A DNA stretch of 11,375 bases. Source: Bryobacterales bacterium. Lineage in GTDB: Bacteria; Acidobacteriota; Terriglobia; Bryobacterales; Bryobacteraceae. Both the position numbers and the translations under genes were made by a program. Below are positions 1 through 5,650 of this stretch, in pieces. The notes below the pieces were generated by a model, which saw only the letters and a list, made by a program, of their open reading frames with translations, was not told where the DNA came from and made no database searches. The stretch lies in NCBI GenBank assembly GCA_025353235.1, contig JANXQZ010000464.1:1-11375 (forward strand), given 5' to 3'. Position 1 is the first letter of the stretch; every line of letters starts with the position of its first letter.

Positions 1-537
1 CAGCGGCATATCTTACGTCCACAAGGCGCACACTGCGACATCGGTGCCTATGAGGCCATTCCAAACACGACCGGTGCCGTCGCGCTGTTGGTCTCGTCTA
101 TTGAGCAGAAGTTTTGGTCGTCCCTTCCTAAAACCGGGCAAAACAGACTGACCGAACAGGTTCTCGCCCCCTTGTCAAGTTCCTTGGACCCAACGTTGTG
201 GCAGGCGGATGGCAATCGCCTCAACCCGCAGCGTGGGGAACAGGTGTTTGACCTGCATCAGACTGTAGTCAATAATTTGTCTGAATTGATTGTCGACCAA
301 ACCCAACTGGATTACATTGCCAACCTCGTCTTCACGGACCGTACCATCGCTACCGTGGCCATGGGTGATGGAGGTTGCTCTGTTACCGGCGCGCCGGTGT
401 CTGCCAACAGCAAGTGTGCCCAGGCTGCTGCGGAGTTGGCGAACGGCGACACAAGTTCAGCAGCAGGAAAGTATGGTGAAGCTATAGCTCACTACCAGTC
501 CGCCTGGAGTGACGTTGCCCAACCTTCGCACCAATGA
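1..537 (+). CDS. 3' end of a large exported protein with a CDIGAYE (choice-of-anchor Q type) motif
   Basis: Frame 1 is open from the first base to TGA at 535-537, so this is the last 178 codons of a gene that starts outside the window. TTG at 88 is only an internal codon. Near the visible start, at bases 16-54, the frame reads RPQGAHCDIGAYE. This matches the closing motif of right-handed beta-helix surface or secreted proteins (choice-of-anchor Q / polymorphic outer-membrane type). About 160 residues follow it. This tail has a Cys pair (GCSV...SKC) and ends in an alanine-rich segment with a GDTSSAAGKYGEAIAHYQSAW-like helix. I recall similar tails on other acidobacterial exported proteins but could not check. 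The protein is probably outside the cytoplasm, with adhesion or surface display as a guess. The family assignment rests mainly on one short motif. No clear terminator follows the stop. Confidence 0.7.
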   Translation, partial: QRHILRPQGAHCDIGAYEAIPNTTGAVALLVSSIEQKFWSSLPKTGQNRLTEQVLAPLSSSLDPTLWQADGNRLNPQRGEQVFDLHQTVVNNLSELIVDQTQLDYIANLVFTDRTIATVAMGDGGCSVTGAPVSANSKCAQAAAELANGDTSSAAGKYGEAIAHYQSAWSDVAQPSHQ

Positions 538-809
538 GGGACGCAACAGACCTTTAGCACGTTCGCACGCGCTCATCGAGATACTGGTTACAGGTGCGGG
601 CGATCGGACTGCCACGATCAGGGGGTATGCGCCAATAGCATTCGACATTGAGGGTCACGCTGACAGCGCGAATAGCCCGTTCTTCGCCTCCGAGAGGAAC
701 TTACCCAGGCTTCGGGCGTTGACCCGCTCGTTTCGCGCATCACCCAGGTCTCCTCCACCGGCTCGACCAGGATCACGATCGGGAGGCTCAGGGCAAACTC
801 CTCGATCCG
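538..809. other. Gene-free stretch, probably decayed
   Basis: No frame on either strand gives a convincing protein. The open frames are arginine/proline/serine-rich, as expected for chance ORFs in GC-rich DNA. A 45-codon plus-strand frame (676-809) looks mildly protein-like (VLRLREELTQASG) but is bounded by stops and I recognise no family. No hairpin, repeat or RNA gene was seen. Confidence 0.4.
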
Positions 810-1094
810 TTGAGCGAGAGGACGAACGCGGCAAACTCCGATCCGGGCAACAGCTCCGATCTCATCAGCGCCTTCCCGTGCGCGGGAGCGTCGCTCCAGA
901 GCGAGGAATGGATGCACGCGAACTCGCTCCAGGTCGCGCCGTCGGGCGTGATCCTTCTGTCGGTGAGGTACCTCGATACTGTGGTCGCGATCTCGCCGCA
1001 GTTGGACCGAATCGCGTGGCGGATCGGCAGATTCAAGAGCGACTTTACCTTCCCCGACCCAAGCGACAGGTTCTACCACGAGCATTACGTCCGC
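810..1094 (+). pseudogene. Arylsulfotransferase (ASST) gene remnant
   Basis: Frame 3 from about 906 to 1094 encodes some 63 residues that read like the core of bacterial arylsulfotransferase-family proteins (ASST_2 type beta-propeller). The order is EEWMHANSLQVAPSG, then a V-LLSVRYLDTVVAISP strand, then IAWRIGRFKSDFTF, then DPSDRFYHEHYVRM. The family pattern is a D/E-W-x-H-x-N-S strand, then S-x-R-x-L-D-x-V-x-x-I, then I-x-W-R-x-G, then S-D-F-T-F and an H-x-H/H-D segment, in this order and spacing. Intact members are several hundred residues long. Here a TGA at 720-722 closes the frame upstream. After about 1094 the expected glycine/asparagine-rich strand is missing and the translation turns basic and unfamiliar before TGA at 1230-1232. 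I see no start codon with a ribosome site. I read it as a broken relic. The family call is from memory of the motif and was not searched. Confidence 0.6.
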
Positions 1095-1817
1095 ATGCCG
1101 TGGCGGTCCTGGACGTGCAGATTCCTCCGGGAAGTGGCTTTCCCTATCGGGCGTTGCCGGTGGAAACGCTCTTCGGGGAGGTCCCTAGGAAATAGCACGC
1201 TTGATTTGACCGGATGCCAGCAGATGATCTGATCACTCCGAGGCATACCCTGTGAACACAGCGTCCTAACTAAGCCTGAACTGAAGGCCCCGGAATCGAG
1301 CATCGAAGCTCTAGGAGCCACTTGGTGGATAAGTTTCGGGCAACGCGACTACCTTCCAGTTTCAATTTTCAACAACCATCCGGCGCACCTCACCACCGGA
1401 AGCGCTGGATACTTTGGGTAGGCGGGATCCTTCTCGGCCAGCGAGCAGCGATAAAAGACCGAACCCTTGTCTGATCGCACGATCCTTACGTGACAACAAG
1501 TGCCGCATAGTCCCGGATCAATCACCGCTTCAGCGCCTCCTCAACGCGCGCCATTTCTTTGCGATGAAACGCGCTCAACGCGGGCTGGTCACGATACTCC
1601 CGATACATCGTAAGCACCCGCGGCATCCATCTGAGCGTGAGCTGCCAGCACATCCCTTGAATCCCCACGCAACCAAGCCAATTCAAACTGATTGACGAAA
1701 TTCGACGCATTGGCCCGGCTGAATTTGCAGCCATGCCCATTTTAATAGATTGGTGTTCGGCTTGGCGGACTGCCTATCCGCTTCCGTCCTAAGCTTACGT
1801 GAAGTAGACTTGGGTTG
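1095..1817. other. Gene-poor region upstream of pyrD
   Basis: After the ASST remnant no frame is convincing except a possible 72-codon minus-strand ORF (1522-1740). Plus-strand frame 2 ends in a coding-like PPGSGFPYRALPVETLFGEV and TAG at about 1193-1195. Frame 3 from 1233 to 1422 is open for about 62 codons without a recognisable family. Both could be further scraps of the same decay. Bases 1741-1817 should hold the pyrD promoter and leader. TTGGTG at 1750 and TATCCG at 1775 are weak -35/-10 candidates with a poor 19-bp spacer. No tRNA, terminator with a T-run or repeat was seen. Confidence 0.4.
1522..1740 (-). CDS. Possible small protein of unknown function
   Basis: An ATG at 1740 opens a 72-codon minus-strand frame ending in TGA (1522-1524). 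The second half looks protein-like (RWMPRVLTMYREYRDQPALS, then HRKEMARVEEALKR), with acidic and basic residues spaced as in an amphipathic helix. The first half contains GCVGIQGMCWQL, which is less typical. An inner ATG sits 11 codons in. No ribosome site is clear, and an in-frame TAG lies just upstream. I recognise no family. It could be the tail of a decayed gene, since it lies in a region that already holds a remnant. It is divergent from pyrD and would share its upstream region. Confidence 0.3.
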   Translation of the reverse strand: MGMAANSAGPMRRISSISLNWLGCVGIQGMCWQLTLRWMPRVLTMYREYRDQPALSAFHRKEMARVEEALKR

Positions 1818-2729
1818 ATGAGCCGCCTCGGAGTCTCCCTTTGCGGCATCGAGTTTCAGAATCCGGTTCTGGCGGCCTCCGGAACTTACGCTTATGGCAT
1901 TGAGTTCGACAGCGTTGCCGATCTTAATGCGATCGGCGGCATCGTTCTGAAAGGCCTTTCGCGCGAGCCGATCCGAGGAAATCCGCCTCCTCGACTGTGG
2001 GAGGCCGCGAGCGGAATGCTGAACTCCGTCGGCTTGCAGAACATCGGGGCGCGGGCGTTCCTGCGCGAGAAGCTGCCTCAGTTGCGTCGCTTCCGCACGA
2101 AATTGATCGCGAATGTCTTCGGTTACGCCACGGAAGATTATGGCGAAGTAGTTCGAATCCTCGAAGACGGCGAGGGCTTGGCGGCTTACGAACTCAACGT
2201 GTCGTGCCCCAATACAAAACATGGCGGAATGTTTTTTTCGAATGACCCGGCGCTGCTGGCCGAAGTTGTGTCGACGGTCCGCGTGCTTACCAGGCGTCCG
2301 TTAATCGTGAAGCTTTCGCCGAACGTGGCGCGCATCGAGCCGATCGCCCGCGCAGCCCAGGATGCAGGAGCCGATGCGATCAGCCTGGTCAACACTTTTG
2401 TTTCGCTTGCCATTGACGCGCGGACGCGCCGCCCGCGCCTAGGAAATGGGTTTGGCGGCCTGTCTGGTCCTGCGATTAAGCCGATTGCGCTGAGGATGGT
2501 TTACGAAGCCAGCCAAGCGGTAACGATTCCAGTAATCGGGTTGGGCGGCATCCGCAACGGGACTGACGCTGCTGAGTTTTTGATCGCCGGGGCGAGTGCG
2601 GTGCAAGTAGGGACTGCCAGCTTCTGGGATCCTTCCACTCCTGAGCGCATCGCGCGCGAGCTTGAAGAATTTGTTAAAACAGAGAATCTGGCCAACGTCA
2701 GCGAACTTACAGGAACTCTAAAAATATGA
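1818..2729 (+). CDS. pyrD: Dihydroorotate dehydrogenase, class 1B catalytic subunit
   Basis: Oxidises dihydroorotate to orotate, the fourth step of pyrimidine biosynthesis, with FMN in a cytoplasmic TIM barrel. The 303-residue product has the family landmarks in order: NPVLAASGTYAYG (15-27), lysine 45 in KGLS, NSVGLQN (69-75), NVSCPN (127-132), K165 in VKLSPN, GLSGPAIKP (214-222) and the FMN-phosphate region GLGGI...VQVGTA. Catalytic cysteine C130, where class 2 enzymes have serine, places it in class 1. NVSCPNTKHGG and the length point to 1B, the NAD-linked type that works with the iron-sulfur/FAD subunit PyrK. No pyrK is in this window. I chose ATG 1818 over TTG 1815 because the family usually starts just before the first strand. 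The ribosome site is weak. The stop overlaps the ridA start. Confidence 0.96.
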   Translation: MSRLGVSLCGIEFQNPVLAASGTYAYGIEFDSVADLNAIGGIVLKGLSREPIRGNPPPRLWEAASGMLNSVGLQNIGARAFLREKLPQLRRFRTKLIANVFGYATEDYGEVVRILEDGEGLAAYELNVSCPNTKHGGMFFSNDPALLAEVVSTVRVLTRRPLIVKLSPNVARIEPIARAAQDAGADAISLVNTFVSLAIDARTRRPRLGNGFGGLSGPAIKPIALRMVYEASQAVTIPVIGLGGIRNGTDAAEFLIAGASAVQVGTASFWDPSTPERIARELEEFVKTENLANVSELTGTLKI

Positions 2730-3106
2730 AGAAGGCGATTTCGACGGAGCACGCTCCCCAGGCGATTGGACCTTACTCGCAAGCCATTGTGATCAACGGC
2801 ATGGCTTACTTGAGCGGACAAATCCCGATTGACCCGGCCACGAATCAGATGATCGAGGGCGGTGTGGAACTGCAAACCGAGCGAGTGCTGGAGAATCTTA
2901 AAGCGGTGCTCGAGGCTTGCGGCGCTACATTAGGATCCGTGGTGAAAACGACGGTCTTCCTCAAGGATATGGGGGAATTTCCGCAGATGAATATGGTGTA
3001 CGGGAAATACTTCGCCGAGAACCCGCCCGCCCGCTCCACTGTGCAAGCGGCTAAGCTGCCGCGCGACGTGAGCGTCGAGATCGACTGTATCGCCGCAGTG
3101 GGCTAA
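2726..3106 (+). CDS. ridA: RidA family 2-iminobutanoate/2-iminopropanoate deaminase
   Basis: RidA (YjgF/YER057c/UK114) hydrolyses reactive enamine/imine intermediates released by PLP enzymes such as threonine dehydratase, protecting other PLP enzymes. It is a cytoplasmic trimer. The 126-residue length is standard. Visible motifs are IGPYSQA (14-20), YLSGQIPIDP (28-37), the CGATLGSVVKTTVFLKDM region and PARSTV (101-106). Arg103 and Glu118 (in VEIDCIA) correspond to the substrate-binding Arg105 and Glu120 of the Escherichia coli family, supporting real deaminase activity. Its ATG overlaps the pyrD stop as ATGA, with AGGAA ten bases upstream inside pyrD, so translation is probably coupled to pyrD. 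The stop overlaps the convergent gene at 3103 by 4 bases. Confidence 0.95.
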   Translation: MKKAISTEHAPQAIGPYSQAIVINGMAYLSGQIPIDPATNQMIEGGVELQTERVLENLKAVLEACGATLGSVVKTTVFLKDMGEFPQMNMVYGKYFAENPPARSTVQAAKLPRDVSVEIDCIAAVG

Positions 3107-3456
3107 TGAGCCGAGTATTGCGCCTGAGGCGGATTCAAGCGCACATCGATCGTCTTCGCCGTTTCATCCACATCGAAGGTCTGGCCGAAGGTCTGATAGT
3201 TCTTTGCGATCACTTGGATGAGAATTTGACCTTGGGGAATGGAAGGCACCTTCACCACTCCTTCCTGATTCGTACGCACATCCCATTCGCGCCGAATCCC
3301 TTTTCCAAGCTTTAGCACATCGTGGCCCTTCACGAAGCGCACAATGACGCTCGCGTTATCGACTGGCTTGCCGGCCGTGTTTTTGACGGCAACGGTGAGG
3401 GTGGTCATCGGGGCGGCGAGCGCGATAAAGGCTAAGCAGAACAGCAGGCGGCGCAT
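3103..3456 (-). CDS. Small secreted protein with carboxypeptidase-regulatory-like beta-sandwich
   Basis: A 117-residue product. It starts with a signal peptide (MRR, then LLFCLAFIALAAP, cleavage around 15-20). The mature part is almost all beta: TLTVAVKNTAGKPVDNASV, then VVKVPSIPQGQILIQVIAKN and TFDVDETAKTIDVRL. This is the pattern of CarboxypepD_reg-like domains: a V-x-x-x-G-x-P-V-x-x-A-x-V first strand, then a G-x-x-x-V-P-x-x-P-x-G turn. Such domains are binding or structural modules and have no catalytic residues. It is the last gene of the minus-strand run, 68 bases after the monooxygenase, and could serve the same exported system. The 3' end converges on ridA with a 4-base overlap, so no room exists for a terminator between them. 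The ribosome site is weak. Confidence 0.8.
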   Translation of the reverse strand: MRRLLFCLAFIALAAPMTTLTVAVKNTAGKPVDNASVIVRFVKGHDVLKLGKGIRREWDVRTNQEGVVKVPSIPQGQILIQVIAKNYQTFGQTFDVDETAKTIDVRLNPPQAQYSAH

Positions 3457-3506
3457 GCATCCATCATACTCAGTCTGGAATTTCGGCGCAGTTCCTTGGC
3501 TCAGCG

Positions 3507-3520
3507 GCGGGGTCCCCCGC
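3507..3520. other. GC-rich hairpin after the monooxygenase stop
   Basis: GCGGGG (3507-3512) pairs with CCCCGC (3515-3520) with a 2-base loop, or as 5 bp with a 4-base loop. It starts 4 bases after the monooxygenase stop in minus-strand reading. No U-run follows on that strand, so it is at best a weak terminator or an mRNA 3'-stability hairpin. Chance is possible in GC-rich DNA. Confidence 0.3.
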
Positions 3521-3524
3521 TCCT

Positions 3525-4787
3525 TTAATTCTTGGTTTCCTGGCTGACGGGTTCATCTACGAAGTAGGTTATGCCGGAATACTGCATCTCCTGCCAAGTC
3601 TGCTCGCCCCAATGCACATCCACCTTCGAATCGGGATTCCAGCGGTTTGCCTCTGAATTGTCGTAGTGCGCGGTGGCTTCCAAGCGGGAGCCTTTCGGCA
3701 CCGCCAGCGGCTTGGCAAAGACGTAATAGGTCTGCCAATTGAAATCGTATTTAGGCACCGACAGAACGGCTTCCGAGCGGCCGTCGGGATAAACCAGCTG
3801 ATACTGCCAGCTCTTCCCGCGCAAGTGGGTGTGAGGGAAAAGCGCGGTGATGTGTACGTCCTGATTGAACTGAATGGCCGAATCGACCTGCTGGTTGTCG
3901 GAGCCAGCGGGAAGGGTGAAGAACGGGTTGTAAAACGCGCTGGTGCGGATCTCCTGACGAGGAGGCTGCTTGGCGAAGATCATGCCAACGCTGGTCCGGT
4001 CGGCAGTCGGTTTGCCGTTGGACGTATAGTGTATTTGAAATACGAGGCTTGATCCGGCTTTGATTCGAATCGCCGAGCCGGGTTCGAATGTCATGGCGTT
4101 AGTGCCGGGAGCCGTGGTAGCGATCAGCGTGCCTGGACCCGCCGGTTTAGAGTGCTCTGGCGGCTTCGGAGTAACCAGAACAAACGCCTCCGCGCGAGGT
4201 TGAACGCCTGGTTCGCGATTAAACACGAGTACATGATGAACCACCGCCCGAGCGCCTGGACGGACTTCAATTGCCTGCACCCACCGATCCTCGGTGAAGT
4301 TTGTTGGCACGGTGACATATTGATAGCCTATGGTGCCGGTGGCTGGAACTTCAAACGGTTTCGCCATCGAGAGAACTACGTCAGGGGTGCCTATCTCCCA
4401 GCCTTCGATGAACTTCGGCGCGGGTGGCAAGTCCTTCGGATTCCCTTGCGACGCGCCAGTGGTTGCCCACTGGATGAGCGTTTCCTTTTCCGCGGCGGTC
4501 AACCGGCGATCGTTCGAGAATGTCCCGCGCGCGTCCACCGAGTGCCAGGGAGGCATCTGCCCCAAGGAAACTTGCTCCCGAATGGACTTCGCCCAGGGCC
4601 TCGCTTCTTCGTACGTGAGGAGGGACATGGGCGCGATGTCGCCTGGCCTGTGGCAGCTTGCGCAGTGGCTGTATAGGATGGGTGCGACATCCTTGGAAAA
4701 AGTGGGCACAGGAGCCGCTTGCGTCGCTCTAAGGGCGAGCAGGGCAAAAATCGCGGCACATGGGATGGCTGGAGAAAGTCGAATCAT
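3525..4787 (-). CDS. Secreted cytochrome c / copper type II monooxygenase-like fusion
   Basis: A 420-residue exported protein. Domain order: signal peptide (1-24, ends ATQAA), a small cytochrome c-like domain with one haem-attachment motif CASCH (42-46) and Met candidates at 54 or 78 (GQMPPWH), then a two-sandwich domain of the type II copper ascorbate-dependent monooxygenase (PHM/DBH) fold. Candidate ligands are H184-H185 (VVHHVLV) and H253 (IHYT) for the first copper, and H319/H321 (FPHTHLRG) plus M401 (WQEMQY) for the second. Their order and spacing resemble peptidylglycine monooxygenase H107, H108, H172, H242, H244 and M314. Such fusions are often annotated only as monooxygenase in acidobacteria and planctomycetes, and their substrate is unknown. 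The haem may supply electrons instead of ascorbate (inference). It follows the Rpn gene by 45 bases and has a strong ribosome site. Confidence 0.87.
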   Translation of the reverse strand: MIRLSPAIPCAAIFALLALRATQAAPVPTFSKDVAPILYSHCASCHRPGDIAPMSLLTYEEARPWAKSIREQVSLGQMPPWHSVDARGTFSNDRRLTAAEKETLIQWATTGASQGNPKDLPPAPKFIEGWEIGTPDVVLSMAKPFEVPATGTIGYQYVTVPTNFTEDRWVQAIEVRPGARAVVHHVLVFNREPGVQPRAEAFVLVTPKPPEHSKPAGPGTLIATTAPGTNAMTFEPGSAIRIKAGSSLVFQIHYTSNGKPTADRTSVGMIFAKQPPRQEIRTSAFYNPFFTLPAGSDNQQVDSAIQFNQDVHITALFPHTHLRGKSWQYQLVYPDGRSEAVLSVPKYDFNWQTYYVFAKPLAVPKGSRLEATAHYDNSEANRWNPDSKVDVHWGEQTWQEMQYSGITYFVDEPVSQETKN

Positions 4788-4788
4788 A

Positions 4789-4797
4789 CCTTCCTTC
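4789..4797 (-). promoter_or_regulatory. Strong ribosome binding site of the monooxygenase gene
   Basis: Read on the minus strand, GAAGGAAGG lies directly before the ATG at 4787. It is the best Shine-Dalgarno match among the minus-strand genes, and it supports this start and independent translation despite the operon-like layout. Confidence 0.55.
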
Positions 4798-4803
4798 TAT
4801 GAT

Positions 4804-4831
4804 AGGTCGCGCGCGGGAATTTCGCCGACCT
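4804..4831 (-). other. Intergenic hairpin between Rpn and monooxygenase genes
   Basis: AGGTCG (4804-4809) pairs with CGACCT (4826-4831). Inside, GCG (4811-4813) pairs with CGC (4823-4825) after a one-base bulge, giving about 9 bp with a 9-base loop. On the minus strand it starts one base after the Rpn stop and ends about 6 bases before the monooxygenase ribosome site. There is no U-run, so it is more likely an mRNA stability, processing or attenuation element than a classic terminator. Function is inferred. Confidence 0.4.
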
Positions 4832-4832
4832 T

Positions 4833-5645
4833 TCAGCCAAAAAGCTCTTCGAGGCTGGCTGCCGCCAGGATGCGATCCGCCCAGCTCTCGAGTTGTTCTT
4901 CCCTCGCGGCACTTAATCTCTCGTCAACCCATGACGGCACCGGGCCAAAGCGTTGCGACAACTGCCTACGCAAGACTCGAACTTCACCTTCGTTGCGGCC
5001 TTCATCGACACCCTTTTCATAAAGACCCCGCATGAAGGAGTCCTTCATAAAATCAAACACGACAGGCATTTTCGCGACCTCCGTGGAAACTTGTTCGCCC
5101 AACCCTCTCAAGCCCGAGAGTATCAGAAGCAATCGTATCGCGCGTTGCCGCTCTTCGGGCGGAAACGCCAGCAACCGATCCAAAATCTTCCGGATTCGTG
5201 CACGTGGCTCGGGAGTGGGGCAGAGGACCTCCAACACGATATCGCCCGGCATTGAACTGCCGGCCAGCTCGTCCCCATCGAAGTCCCGAATGTCGACGGT
5301 TTGATATTCGAATCGAAGGTTCCGGTGCTCCAATCCCTTACCCATACGCATAGGCTCTTCTCCTAGGTAAAGCACCACTTGCAGCGGCGGCAGGTCGTAC
5401 TTCTGACACAACTGGGCGTAGTAGTCCAGCATCCTCCAACTCATTCGGGAATCGTTTGAACTCTGAAATTCAAGATGGAAAAGCTTGTCGTTCTCAAGCC
5501 ATGCGACGAGATCCGCTCGAGGCGCTCGCGTGTGGGCAAATTCCACGTTGAGCCAGCTTCTCGGAGACGCGCCCCCGAGACGTTCGAACAAGCTCGTGCC
5601 TGCCGTTTGAAACAATTCTTTCAGTGCTCGATCAAAATCCTGCAT
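4833..5645 (-). CDS. Rpn family PD-(D/E)XK nuclease with C-terminal DUF4351
   Basis: 270 residues from the ATG at 5645. The N-terminal half is the Rpn (recombination-promoting nuclease / putative transposase) domain: FDRALKELFQ (4-13), then D45 in PRADLVAWL and E59-x-Q61 in FHLEFQSS. These are the acidic and glutamine positions of the PD-(D/E)XK core, followed by RMLDYYAQL (71-79), typical of the family. The last 40 residues (VLRRQLSQRFG, then LESWADRILAAASLEELF) match DUF4351, a common Rpn partner. Known Rpn proteins cut DNA and promote RecA-independent recombination; many are mobile or horizontally spread, and some act in phage defence. The ATG lies 5 bases after the FAD oxidoreductase stop. 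An upstream in-frame start (5726) would overlap that gene and add residues lacking family character. No inverted repeats flank it. Confidence 0.85.
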   Translation of the reverse strand: MQDFDRALKELFQTAGTSLFERLGGASPRSWLNVEFAHTRAPRADLVAWLENDKLFHLEFQSSNDSRMSWRMLDYYAQLCQKYDLPPLQVVLYLGEEPMRMGKGLEHRNLRFEYQTVDIRDFDGDELAGSSMPGDIVLEVLCPTPEPRARIRKILDRLLAFPPEERQRAIRLLLILSGLRGLGEQVSTEVAKMPVVFDFMKDSFMRGLYEKGVDEGRNEGEVRVLRRQLSQRFGPVPSWVDERLSAAREEQLESWADRILAAASLEELFG

Positions 5646-5650
5646 TGTTT

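Noticed and set aside
618..1085. 155-codon minus-strand frame
   Set aside because: Arginine-rich chance frame opposite the ASST-like remnant; no motif.
509..1195. 228-codon plus-strand frame
   Set aside because: It overlaps the end of the surface-protein gene and the ASST-like frame, and is arginine/proline-rich without family motifs. Only its last ~35 codons look mildly coding-like and are mentioned as a possible scrap.
1765..1781. GCGGA/TCCGC inverted repeat ahead of pyrD
   Set aside because: Only 5 bp with a 7-base loop and no T-run; expected by chance at this GC content.
1683..2222. 179-codon minus-strand frame opposite pyrD
   Set aside because: Antisense shadow of a clear pyrD; no motif and no ribosome site.
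4330..5022. 230-codon plus-strand frame
   Set aside because: Lies opposite the cytochrome/monooxygenase and Rpn genes, both of which have strong family motifs. Serine/arginine-rich shadow.
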